Assembly (NCBI RefSeq): GCF_036541335.1
Contig: NZ_JAZHBO010000001.1
Span: 930,001 to 994,000 of the forward strand
Direction: 5' to 3'
Origin: Aquilutibacter rugosus
GTDB lineage: Bacteria > Pseudomonadota > Gammaproteobacteria > Xanthomonadales > Xanthomonadaceae
Length of the DNA: 64,000 nucleotides
How positions within the stretch are numbered: position 1 is the stretch's first letter; every line of letters begins with the position of its first letter. The notes under the pieces were generated by a model. That model worked only from the letters and a program-made list of their open reading frames with translations, had not been told where the DNA came from and searched no databases. Both the position numbers and the translations under genes were made by a program. Shown in pieces: positions 54,116-62,117 of this stretch.

Positions 54116-56107
54116 ATGACGACCCCAAGCCGCCGCGAACTGGCCAACGCCGTCCGTTTCCTCTCCATTGATGCCGTCCAACAGGCCAACTCCGGACATC
54201 CGGGTGCGCCCATGGGCATGGCGGACATCGCGCAAGTGCTGTGGACCGATTACCTCAAGCACAACCCGGCCAACCCCGACTGGTTCAACCGCGACCGCTT
54301 TGTGCTGTCCAACGGTCACGGCTCCATGCTGCTGTACTCGCTGCTGCACCTGACGGGCTACGACCTGCCCATCGAAGAGCTCAAGAATTTCCGCCAACTC
54401 GGCTCGCGCACGCCGGGCCATCCCGAGAACTTTGTCACCCACGGCATTGAAACGACCACCGGTCCGCTCGGCCAAGGTCTGGCTAATGCCGTCGGTCTGG
54501 CGCTGGCTGAAAAAGTGCTCGCCAATCGCTTCAATGTCGAGGGCCACGCCATCGTCGATCACCGTACCTGGGTGTTCCTGGGTGACGGCTGCCTGATGGA
54601 AGGCATCTCCCACGAAGCCGCCTCGTTGGCAGGGACCTGGGGTCTGAACAAGCTGGTCGCCTTCTGGGACGATAACCACATCTCCATTGACGGTGACGTG
54701 CAGGGCTGGTTCACCGATGACACGCCGGCTCGCTTTGAAGCCTACGGCTGGCAAGTGATCCGTGGCGTTGATGGTCACGATGCCGATGCCATTAAGGCCG
54801 CCATTGAGGCCGCGCTGCAAGTCAGCGACAAGCCGGTGCTGATCTGCTGCCGCACCACGATCGGTTTCGGTTCGCCCGGCAAGGCCGGCAAGGAATCCGC
54901 CCACGGTGCGCCGCTCGGCCCCGATGAAATCGTCAAGACGCGCGAGGCACTGAACTGGACCTACGGTCCGTTCGAAATCCCCGAGTCGATCTACGCCGGC
55001 TGGCGCAACCCGCAGGCGCAGGCACAAGCCGAGGCCGACTGGAATGCCGCGCTGCAGGCCTATGCCGCGGCCCAGCCGCAGCAAGCCGAGGAACTGCAAC
55101 GCCGCATTCGCGGCGAGCTGCCGGCTAGCTTTGCGGCGGACTCCGCTGCCTACATTGCCAAGCTGCAAGCCGAAGGCCCGGTCGTCGCTTCGCGCAAGGC
55201 CTCGCAAATGGCGATCGAAGCCTTTGCCCCGCTGCTGCCGGAACTGATCGGCGGCTCGGCCGACTTGGCTCACTCCAATCTGACCTTGTGGAAGGGCAGC
55301 CGTTCCGTCAACGGCACCGACCGCGATGCCAACTACGTGTATTACGGTGTGCGCGAATTCGCCATGACCGCGATCAGCAACGGTCTGCGTCTGCACGGTG
55401 GTTTCATTCCGTACGATGCGACCTTCCTGGTCTTTAGCGACTACGCCCGCAATGCCGTGCGCATGTCGGCACTGATGGGCACCAAGGCCATCCACGTCTA
55501 CACCCACGACTCCATCGGTCTGGGCGAAGACGGCCCGACCCACCAGCCGATCGAGCATCTGGCCGCGCTGCGCTACATCCCGAACAACGACGTGTGGCGT
55601 CCGTGCGATGCGGTCGAGTCGGCGGTTGCCTGGCAGCAGGCCATCGTCCGTGAGGAAGGCCCGTCCTGCCTCGTGTTCTCGCGCCAGAACCTGCCGCATC
55701 AGGCCCGTTCCGATGCGCAGGTGCGCGACATCGCCCGCGGTGGTTACGTCCTTAAGGACAGTGTCGGTACGCCGGAGCTGATTCTGATCGCCACCGGTTC
55801 CGAGGTCGGACTGGCCATGCAAGCCGCCGAACAGCTGGGCGATGGCGTGCGCGTCGTGTCCATGCCCTCGACCGATGTGTTCGACCGTCAGTCGGCCGAG
55901 TATCGCGAATCGGTGCTGCCACGTGCGGTGCGCAAGCGCGTCGCCATTGAGGCCGCTACGGCCGAGTTCTGGCGTCAGTACGTGGGCCTGGATGGCGCCG
56001 TGATCGGCATGCACGGCTACGGCGCTTCGGCTCCGGCCGATCAGTTGTTCGAGCGTTTCGGCTTCACGACCGACAAGGTCGTCGAAGCGGCGCGCCAACT
56101 GGGTTAA
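54116..56107 (+). CDS. tkt: Transketolase
   Basis: This 663-residue thiamine-diphosphate enzyme of the pentose phosphate pathway starts MTTPSRRELANAVRFLSID. It carries NSGHPGAPMGMA, the ThDP-binding GDGCLMEGISHEA...DDNHISIDG segment, and the middle-domain EDGPTHQPIEHLAALR motif. ATG 54116 is preferred to an in-frame GTG at 54107. It opens a region rich in central carbon genes. Confidence 0.97.
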   Translation: MTTPSRRELANAVRFLSIDAVQQANSGHPGAPMGMADIAQVLWTDYLKHNPANPDWFNRDRFVLSNGHGSMLLYSLLHLTGYDLPIEELKNFRQLGSRTPGHPENFVTHGIETTTGPLGQGLANAVGLALAEKVLANRFNVEGHAIVDHRTWVFLGDGCLMEGISHEAASLAGTWGLNKLVAFWDDNHISIDGDVQGWFTDDTPARFEAYGWQVIRGVDGHDADAIKAAIEAALQVSDKPVLICCRTTIGFGSPGKAGKESAHGAPLGPDEIVKTREALNWTYGPFEIPESIYAGWRNPQAQAQAEADWNAALQAYAAAQPQQAEELQRRIRGELPASFAADSAAYIAKLQAEGPVVASRKASQMAIEAFAPLLPELIGGSADLAHSNLTLWKGSRSVNGTDRDANYVYYGVREFAMTAISNGLRLHGGFIPYDATFLVFSDYARNAVRMSALMGTKAIHVYTHDSIGLGEDGPTHQPIEHLAALRYIPNNDVWRPCDAVESAVAWQQAIVREEGPSCLVFSRQNLPHQARSDAQVRDIARGGYVLKDSVGTPELILIATGSEVGLAMQAAEQLGDGVRVVSMPSTDVFDRQSAEYRESVLPRAVRKRVAIEAATAEFWRQYVGLDGAVIGMHGYGASAPADQLFERFGFTTDKVVEAARQLG

Positions 56108-56163
56108 TTCCCGGTTTGGGTGCGGCTCAGGTGCGGCCTGCAGGGCTATGGCATCATGTCGGG

Positions 56164-56850
56164 ATGACACGGATCCATATCCTGCGATGGCTGGGCTTGG
56201 CTGTCGGGTTGGCCTTCGTGCCGCTTGTACAAGCCCAAACCGCCCCGGTAAATGATGCGCCGGTGGTGAATCAGAGCGATTTGCGTGTGGGCGCTTTCAA
56301 GGAGCCCACGCGCGTCACCACCTATCTGCCCGCCAACCCGGTGTACAACATCTCCACCCTGGCGCAGCGCTTGCAGCAGAACATCCCGAACTTGCGGCGG
56401 CCGACTGTGGCCTTGCTGGTTGGCGGACAGCCGACGCCGAGCGCGTGGGAGCATGCCGCCAACGCCGGTGTGCGGACCGTGATTAATCTGCGCCCGGCAT
56501 CCGAGCTCGGTATTCGTGACGAAGGCGCCGAGGTCCGTACCGCAGGCCTGCGTTATGTCGAGATCCCGGTGGCCGGGCCGCACGATTTGACCCGCGCCAA
56601 GGCCCAACTGCTGTGGCAACAGCTCAAGGACGCCAAGGGTGGGGTGCTGGTGCACTGTGCCTCGGGCAATCGGGCATCGGCCCTGCTGACTCTGGCCGCG
56701 CATTACGGCGGCGGCATGTCCGTGACCGAGGCGATGACCTTTGGTCGTCAGGCCGGTCTTACCGGTCTGGCGCCGACCGTGCAGAGCGTGCTAACCGGTG
56801 TGCCTGTGGCGCCCGCTACTGTGGCGCCGGCCAAGCCCGCTAGCCGCTAG
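56164..56850 (+). CDS. Secreted DUF442/BLH-type phosphatase-like protein
   Basis: This 228-residue protein has a signal peptide (cleavage near LVQAQ) and a cysteine-phosphatase-like domain. The signature loop HCASGNR (C165 to R170) has four residues between Cys and Arg, as in DUF442/beta-lactamase-hydrolase-like phosphatases, not the CX5R of classical PTPs. AGVRTVINLRPASELGI precedes it, as in that family. A Pro/Ala-rich tail follows. Periplasmic location is unusual for this fold. It starts 57 bases after tkt and converges on the S1/P1 nuclease gene. Confidence 0.8.
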   Translation: MTRIHILRWLGLAVGLAFVPLVQAQTAPVNDAPVVNQSDLRVGAFKEPTRVTTYLPANPVYNISTLAQRLQQNIPNLRRPTVALLVGGQPTPSAWEHAANAGVRTVINLRPASELGIRDEGAEVRTAGLRYVEIPVAGPHDLTRAKAQLLWQQLKDAKGGVLVHCASGNRASALLTLAAHYGGGMSVTEAMTFGRQAGLTGLAPTVQSVLTGVPVAPATVAPAKPASR

Positions 56851-56854
56851 TCAA

Positions 56855-57649
56855 TCAGCGCAGTATCGCGTTTAGGATTTCCGCCAGTTCCTTCGATGCG
56901 GAAACGATCTGCTGTTCGGCAACCGGGCGCCACTGCTCAATATAGCTGCGCTCCAGCTGGGCGCCGCGCGGGTAGAGCGCGGGTTTCAGATCGATATTGC
57001 AGGCCGCAACGACCATGGACGCGCTGTTGCGATGCTCGACGGGGAGTGTCGGTGTGGTCTTGAGCAGGGGACGCAGGACATCGAGATAGGCCGCGTCGTT
57101 GAGGTGACGGTCGTACAACATGTCACTGTCCCACACGCGGTGCAGGTTGGTACCTTTGCCGTTGAACTGCAGCTGCACTGTATTGCCGCCCTTGTCGTGG
57201 GCGTAGCCCGCGTGCAGCGGCTGATGCGCATCGCCGGTCAGATGCACCACGAACTTGAGCGCATCGCGACGCGTAGCCAACGATTGCGACGGGTCGGCCA
57301 GTAGAGCGGCCTGACTTGTGAGCGCACTGACGATGCACTGGCCGTCGGCGCAGCGTGACTTGGGCAGATAGACGCAGCCGTCTTCGCCCATGTTGATGTA
57401 ATGCCAGGCCGAAGTGGCCCGGAACCGTTGCGGATCGGAGTCGCGCAGCTCATCGGCCCAGTTGGCGATGGCACCGAGATTCGGGTCGGATTCGCCGGCG
57501 AGCAGGGCGCGAACTTGGCCCAGCGCCTGCGGCGTCAGCTGTTCCTGGGCCAATACCGCCACCAGGCGGTGACCCTGTTTGCCCCAAGCCCAACCCGACG
57601 ATGGCAGCAGCGCCATCGAGATCAACATCACCGTAAGAATTCGTCTCAT
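56855..57649 (-). CDS. S1/P1-type nuclease
   Basis: This 264-residue secreted zinc nuclease has a signal peptide ending just before WGKQGHRLVA, so the mature protein starts with the tryptophan that ligands zinc in this family. Further ligand segments are NWADELRD, AWHYIN and HLTGDAHQPLHAG with DKGGN. It degrades single-stranded nucleic acids in the periplasm or medium, possibly for phosphate or nucleoside scavenging. Confidence 0.92.
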   Translation of the reverse strand: MRRILTVMLISMALLPSSGWAWGKQGHRLVAVLAQEQLTPQALGQVRALLAGESDPNLGAIANWADELRDSDPQRFRATSAWHYINMGEDGCVYLPKSRCADGQCIVSALTSQAALLADPSQSLATRRDALKFVVHLTGDAHQPLHAGYAHDKGGNTVQLQFNGKGTNLHRVWDSDMLYDRHLNDAAYLDVLRPLLKTTPTLPVEHRNSASMVVAACNIDLKPALYPRGAQLERSYIEQWRPVAEQQIVSASKELAEILNAILR

Positions 57650-57707
57650 GGTGCAAGCGTAGCCTTAAACCGCGGTGCACGCCACGGTGCCATTGGTCAC
57701 AATCCAG

Positions 57708-57713
57708 TACAAT
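57708..57713 (+). promoter_or_regulatory. -10 element of gap
   Basis: TACAAT lies 36 bases before the gap ATG. The -35 position has no strong match. Confidence 0.4.
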
Positions 57714-57749
57714 GATGCGCACATTCAATCCGCATTGTTGGAGTCGTAA

Positions 57750-58751
57750 ATGGCAGTCAAGGTAGGGATTAACGGTTTTGGTCGCATCGGTCGCAACGTG
57801 TTCCGTTCGGCGTTCCTGAACTTCGGTGATGACATCGAGATTGTGGGCATTAACGATCTGCTGGAGCCCGACTACCTGGCTTACATGCTCAAGTACGACT
57901 CCGTGCATGGCCGTTTTGACGCCGATATCCAGGTCGAAGGCAACAACCTCATCGTCAACGGCAAAAAGATCCGTCTGACCCAGGAGCGCGATCCGGCCGC
58001 CCTGAAGTGGGACGAAGTCGGCGCCGAAGTGGTGATCGAATCGACCGGTCTGTTCCTGGACAAGGCCAGCGCGCAAAAGCATCTCGATGCAGGCGCCAAG
58101 AAGGTGCTGCTGTCCGCTCCGTCCAAGGACGACACCCCGATGTTCGTGTACGGCGTCAACCACGACACCTACAAGGGCGAGGCCATCATCTCCAATGCCT
58201 CGTGCACCACGAACTGTCTGGCTCCGATCGCCAAGGTGCTGCACGACAAGTGGGGCATCAAGCGCGGCCTGATGACCACCGTGCACGCTGCCACGGCGAC
58301 GCAAAAAACCGTTGACGGTCCTTCGAACAAGGACTGGCGCGGCGGCCGCGGCATTCTGGAAAACATCATTCCGTCCAGCACCGGTGCGGCCAAGGCCGTT
58401 GGCGTTGTGCTGCCGGACCTGAAGGGCAAGCTGACCGGCATGTCGTTCCGCGTTCCGACTTCCGATGTGTCCGTGGTCGATCTGACCGTCGAACTGAACT
58501 CCGAAGCCAGCTACGAAGACATCTGCGCCGAAATGAAGGCCCAGTCGCAGGGCGCGCTTAATGGCGTGCTCGGCTACACCGAGGACAAGGTCGTCGCCAC
58601 CGATTTCCGCGGTGACACGCGCACCTCGATCTTCGATGCCGAAGCCGGTATCGCCCTCGACAAGACCTTCGTCAAGCTGGTGTCGTGGTACGACAACGAG
58701 TGGGGTTACTCCAACAAGTGCCTGGAAATGTGCAAAGTGATCGCAGGCTAA
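57750..58751 (+). CDS. gap: Glyceraldehyde-3-phosphate dehydrogenase
   Basis: This 333-residue NAD-dependent glycolytic enzyme has the Rossmann start KVGINGFGRIGRNVF, the catalytic cysteine C152 in SNASCTTNCLAP and the HAATATQKTVDGPS phosphate-binding segment. GGAG lies upstream of the ATG. Length and sequence are those of the glycolytic GapA class. It is monocistronic and followed by a strong UUCG hairpin. Confidence 0.97.
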   Translation: MAVKVGINGFGRIGRNVFRSAFLNFGDDIEIVGINDLLEPDYLAYMLKYDSVHGRFDADIQVEGNNLIVNGKKIRLTQERDPAALKWDEVGAEVVIESTGLFLDKASAQKHLDAGAKKVLLSAPSKDDTPMFVYGVNHDTYKGEAIISNASCTTNCLAPIAKVLHDKWGIKRGLMTTVHAATATQKTVDGPSNKDWRGGRGILENIIPSSTGAAKAVGVVLPDLKGKLTGMSFRVPTSDVSVVDLTVELNSEASYEDICAEMKAQSQGALNGVLGYTEDKVVATDFRGDTRTSIFDAEAGIALDKTFVKLVSWYDNEWGYSNKCLEMCKVIAG

Positions 58752-58783
58752 TCGCCGGCACCTTTTCACAAACGCGCGTTATC

Positions 58784-58813
58784 TGCAACGGCCACCTTCG
58801 GGTGGACGTTGCA
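58784..58813 (+). terminator. Long UUCG hairpin after gap
   Basis: TGCAACG (58784-58790) pairs with CGTTGCA (58807-58813) and CCACC with GGTGG inside it, with one G-A mismatch and a TTCG loop. No T run follows. It lies between the convergent gap and tpx genes and may serve as a transcript end or RNA-stability element. Confidence 0.6.
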
Positions 58814-58832
58814 CGTTTGGCACCATGGAGAC
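58814..58832 (+). repeat. Dispersed 19-base element, copy 1
   Basis: CGTTTGGCACCATGGAGAC abuts the UUCG hairpin. Copy 2 at 59498-59516 differs at a single base. The function is unknown. Confidence 0.55.
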
Positions 58833-58889
58833 TAGGCGCGCAACAAGATGACGAGCCAGCGGCGTCTGACGCCGCGCAGTTAAAAGTTC

Positions 58890-59393
58890 TTAGGACTTCA
58901 GAACGGCTAATGCGGCATCGTAGTTGGGTTCCGAGCTGATTTCGGGCACCAGTTCGGAATGGATCACCTTGTCGTTTTCATCAAGGACCACCACGGCGCG
59001 TGCGGTAACGCCTTGTAAGGGGCCGTTGGCAATCGCAACGCCATAGTCATTCGCAAACGAAGGATGGCGCATCAGTGAACCCATGTGCACGTTGGTGAGA
59101 CCTTCGGCGCCACAGAAACGTGCTTGCGCAAACGGCAGGTCGGCTGAGATGCCTAACACCACCGTGTTTTCCAGCGTGCTGGCCGCTTCGTTGAACTTGC
59201 GTACCGAGGTCGCGCAGACGCCGGTGTCGACGCTGGGGAAGATATTCAGCACCTTGCGCTGACCGCCGAAGTCGCTCAATGCGACGGGCTTCAGTTCCGC
59301 GCCGACGAGTTCGAATGGCTTGGCCTGATCGCCAACGGCAGGAAAGGTGCCGTCGACTTGAATGGGGTTACCGCTTAACGTGACCTGTGACAT
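58890..59393 (-). CDS. tpx: Thiol peroxidase (Tpx)
   Basis: This 167-residue atypical 2-Cys peroxiredoxin reduces hydroperoxides using thioredoxin. The peroxidatic C60 lies in SVDTGVCATS and the resolving C94 in ARFCGAEG, matching the Tpx spacing. The frame could be extended far upstream, but ATG at 59393 starts the canonical MSQVTLSGNPI and has GGAG 7 bases before it. It converges with gap and is divergent from the GFA gene. Confidence 0.96.
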   Translation of the reverse strand: MSQVTLSGNPIQVDGTFPAVGDQAKPFELVGAELKPVALSDFGGQRKVLNIFPSVDTGVCATSVRKFNEAASTLENTVVLGISADLPFAQARFCGAEGLTNVHMGSLMRHPSFANDYGVAIANGPLQGVTARAVVVLDENDKVIHSELVPEISSEPNYDAALAVLKS

Positions 59394-59497
59394 GTTGTGA
59401 CTCCAAATGTTTGTAACGTATTCGTGGTCGATCTTACCGCGGAACCGAACTCCGAAACCAATACCGCCTTCGACAGGCTCTTCGGTTGGCTGTTGTG

Positions 59498-59516
59498 CGT
59501 TTGGTACCATGGAGAC
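59498..59516 (+). repeat. Dispersed 19-base element, copy 2
   Basis: CGTTTGGTACCATGGAGAC ends directly at the ATG of the GFA gene, where its GGAGAC would act as ribosome site. It matches copy 1 at 18 of 19 bases. Confidence 0.55.
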
Positions 59517-59915
59517 ATGGAAACACTGACCACCAGAACCGGCGGCTGCCACTGCGGTGCGGTTCGCTTTCAGGTGCAGATTCCCGCCTTCGTCGAGGTC
59601 GAGGACTGCAACTGCTCGATCTGCCGCAAGTCCGGTTTTCTGCATCTGATCGTGCCGGCCTCGCGCTTCACTCTGTTGCAGGGGCAGGAGTCGCTGGCCG
59701 AGTACACCTTCAATACCGGCGTGGCCAAGCATCTGTTTTGTCGCGTCTGCGGTATCAAGCCGTTCTACGTCCCGCGCTCCAATCCCGACGGCATGGACAT
59801 CAACCTGCGCTGTCTGGACACGGAGCCGGAGCGGGTGACCGTGGTGGCCTTCGATGGCGAAAACTGGGAAGCAAACGCCGCTGCGCTCGCTCACAAAAGT
59901 CAGGAGACGCCATGA
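59517..59915 (+). CDS. GFA-family zinc protein
   Basis: This 132-residue protein has the GFA fold cysteine pattern: GGCHCGAVRF, CNCSICRKSG and HLFCRVCGIKPFY. These bind two zincs. The family includes glutathione-dependent formaldehyde-activating enzyme and S-(hydroxymethyl)glutathione-related proteins, but many members have no assigned reaction. ATG 59517 is chosen as it starts just before the first cysteine motif. It shares a transcript with the haemoglobin gene downstream. Confidence 0.88.
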   Translation: METLTTRTGGCHCGAVRFQVQIPAFVEVEDCNCSICRKSGFLHLIVPASRFTLLQGQESLAEYTFNTGVAKHLFCRVCGIKPFYVPRSNPDGMDINLRCLDTEPERVTVVAFDGENWEANAAALAHKSQETP

Positions 59916-59950
59916 ACTGTCCGGTCGCTTTTTCGGAGTGTGCGGCATGA
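59912..59950 (+). CDS. 12-codon mini reading frame MNCPVAFSECAA
   Basis: ATG 59912 overlaps the GFA stop (ATGA) and its TGA at 59948-59950 overlaps the haemoglobin ATG 59947 (again ATGA). GGAG lies 6 bases upstream of the first ATG. The peptide has two cysteines. It could be translated as a coupling leader. It is too short to judge by coding statistics. Confidence 0.35.
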   Translation: MNCPVAFSECAA

Positions 59951-60375
59951 CCGTTAAGTCCACGCCCGGTGCGTCGCGCTTACCGCTGACCGAAGCGAAT
60001 ATCGCCACTTTGATTGATGTGTTTTACGACCGCGTGCGTGTGCATCCTGACCTGGGGCCGGTGTTCAATGCCGCTGTGCACGATTGGCCCGAGCACAAAG
60101 CGCTGCTGAGCTCGTTCTGGAGTTCGGTTGCGCTCAAGACGCAAACCTATCGCGGCAATCCGATGCGTCAGCATTTCAATAAGGGCGTGCGCTTTGAGCA
60201 CTTTGCGCAGTGGCTGGACTTGTGGCGACAAACCACCGATGAACTGCTCGAGCCCGATGCCGCGACCGAGTTGCAGCATTACGCAGAACGCATTGGACAT
60301 AGCCTCAAGTACGGACTCGGCCTGACGGGAGCCCATGGCGGGCGCGATTTGGGCCTGCCCGTAGTGGGGCAGTAA
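59947..60375 (+). CDS. Group III truncated haemoglobin
   Basis: This 142-residue globin of the trHb group III has VFYDRVRVHPDLGPVF at the start, HKALLSSFWSSVALKT in helix E, and a histidine in MRQHFNKG close to RFEHFAQWLDLW as candidate for the proximal region. Such proteins bind oxygen or nitric oxide. ATG 59947 has GGAG 8 bases upstream. The location after a GFA gene suggests a detoxification unit, but the partnership is inferred only from adjacency. Confidence 0.88.
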   Translation: MTVKSTPGASRLPLTEANIATLIDVFYDRVRVHPDLGPVFNAAVHDWPEHKALLSSFWSSVALKTQTYRGNPMRQHFNKGVRFEHFAQWLDLWRQTTDELLEPDAATELQHYAERIGHSLKYGLGLTGAHGGRDLGLPVVGQ

Positions 60376-60383
60376 GCGAGCGC

Positions 60384-60752
60384 TTACTTGGCGTCGACGA
60401 TCTCGATGTGGGTGCCCTTTTTCTCATCGAGCGTGTAGATCACCTGGTAGCTGCGTTGCTTGCCGCAGCCATTGATCGTCCACTGCTCCTTGACCTTGGC
60501 CAGTCCGATGGGCTTTTTGGCCTTATCCAAACGCGGCTGAAGGGCCAGCGTCTTGGGCTCGATGCGTTCGGGTCGCTGGCACCGGGTGGCCGGCGTGAAG
60601 CGTTCCATCAGTTGTGTGACCGTAGCAGACTGCAGCTCCGGTGAAGCCATGGTGTTGCCCTTAAGGCGCACACTCTGCGCGGAGGCCGGCAATGCCGTCG
60701 CCAAGGCCATGGCGGCGGAGACAAGAATTAGCGTGTTGCGGTTTGTGTTCAT
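60384..60752 (-). CDS. Small secreted hypothetical protein
   Basis: This 122-residue protein has a clear signal peptide (NTLILVSAAMALATALPASAQ). The mature part has two cysteines (TRCQRPER and INGCGKQRSY), likely a disulfide, and a predicted beta-rich end. I recognise no family, though similar short periplasmic proteins occur in xanthomonads. It converges on the haemoglobin gene with 8 bases between stops. Confidence 0.75.
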   Translation of the reverse strand: MNTNRNTLILVSAAMALATALPASAQSVRLKGNTMASPELQSATVTQLMERFTPATRCQRPERIEPKTLALQPRLDKAKKPIGLAKVKEQWTINGCGKQRSYQVIYTLDEKKGTHIEIVDAK

Positions 60753-60825
60753 AAACCGCAGTAAAGCATATCCAAACCGAAGCGTGCCTAAATCGCGGGT
60801 CGTCGGCCGGCTCCGTTCGGACTGC

Positions 60826-60831
60826 TAAAAT
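60826..60831 (+). promoter_or_regulatory. -10 element of pgk
   Basis: TAAAAT preceded by GC lies 33 bases before the pgk ATG. The -35 match is weak. It is the third GCTAAAAT octamer in a promoter position in this window. Confidence 0.4.
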
Positions 60832-60864
60832 AAGCCCTCATTCATAAACGAGCGGGAGCGGTGC

Positions 60865-62037
60865 ATGGCCATTGCGCGGATGTCGGACTTGGATCTCAAA
60901 GGCAAGCGGGTACTGATTCGTCAGGATCTGAATGTGCCAATTGAAAACGGCCGCGTGACCTCGGAGCAGCGTATTGTGGCGAGCCTGCCGACCTTGCGTC
61001 TGGCGCTGGAGCAGCGCGCTGCCGTGATGGTGACTTCGCACTTGGGTCGCCCGACCGAGGGCCAATGGTCCGAAGCGGATTCGCTCGCCCCCGTTGCCGC
61101 GCGCTTGAGCGAGCTGTTGGGTCAGGATGTCGAACTCGTGCGCGACTGGACCGATGGCGTGGCCATTGAACCCGGTCAGATCAAGTTGCTGGAAAACTGC
61201 CGCATGAACGTCGGCGAGGGCAAGGATGATGAGACCCTCTCCAAAAAGTACGCGGCCTTGGCCGATGTGTTCGTGATGGATGCGTTCGGCACGGCCCATC
61301 GCGCGCAGGCTTCGACCCATGGCGTGATTCGGCAGGCCAAGGTGGCCGCCGGTGGTCCCTTGCTGATGGCCGAACTGGATGCGCTGCATCTGGCGCTGCA
61401 GGCACCGGCACGGCCGCTGCTGGCCATCGTGGCCGGCTCCAAGGTCAGCACCAAGCTGGAACTGCTGGGCTCGCTGGTCAACAAGGTCGATCAGCTAATC
61501 GTCGGTGGTGGCATCGCCAATACGTTTATCGCCGCCATGGGGCACTCGGTCGGCAAGTCGCTGGTGGAACCGGACCTGCTCGATACCGCGCGCCGGATCA
61601 TGGCCGATGCGCAAGCGCGTGGCGCCAACATCCCGCTGCCGGTTGATGTCGTAGTGGCCGATCGATTCGCTGCCGATGCGCAGGCCACGGTCAAAGCCGT
61701 AGATGCGGTCGGAGCCGAGGACATGATTCTGGACATCGGACCGGAGACGGCCAAGCAGTACGCCGAACTGATCGCCAAGGCCGGTACGGTGGTCTGGAAC
61801 GGGCCTGTCGGTGTGTTCGAGTTTGATGCCTTCGGCAAGGGGACTGAGGCGATGGCCCGCGCCATTGCTGCCTCTAAGGCGTTCTCGATTGCCGGTGGCG
61901 GTGATACCTTGGCCGCAGTCGACAAGTACGGCATTGCCGATGAGGTGTCGTATATCTCGACCGGTGGTGGAGCCTTCCTTGAGTTTCTTGAGGGCAAGAC
62001 CTTGCCGGCCGTGGCGGCGCTCGAAGCGCGCGGCTAA
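60865..62037 (+). CDS. pgk: Phosphoglycerate kinase
   Basis: This 390-residue glycolytic kinase shows RVLIRQDLNVP, TSHLGRPTEG, a KLELLGSL segment and the nucleotide-binding FSIAGGGDTLAAVDKYG end. GGGAG lies upstream of ATG 60865. Pyruvate kinase follows after about 80 bases and a class I aldolase after that, forming a lower-glycolysis cluster. Confidence 0.97.
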   Translation: MAIARMSDLDLKGKRVLIRQDLNVPIENGRVTSEQRIVASLPTLRLALEQRAAVMVTSHLGRPTEGQWSEADSLAPVAARLSELLGQDVELVRDWTDGVAIEPGQIKLLENCRMNVGEGKDDETLSKKYAALADVFVMDAFGTAHRAQASTHGVIRQAKVAAGGPLLMAELDALHLALQAPARPLLAIVAGSKVSTKLELLGSLVNKVDQLIVGGGIANTFIAAMGHSVGKSLVEPDLLDTARRIMADAQARGANIPLPVDVVVADRFAADAQATVKAVDAVGAEDMILDIGPETAKQYAELIAKAGTVVWNGPVGVFEFDAFGKGTEAMARAIAASKAFSIAGGGDTLAAVDKYGIADEVSYISTGGGAFLEFLEGKTLPAVAALEARG

Positions 62038-62117
62038 ACGGAAATCGTATGCAGGTGGCGCGGTAAACGCAGTGTGCTAGCGTGGCGGAACCCCTATTCG
62101 GTTCTTAAATGCTGCAC

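Noticed and set aside
54023..56170. 715-codon minus-strand frame opposite tkt
   Set aside because: It is the antisense shadow of an intact transketolase.
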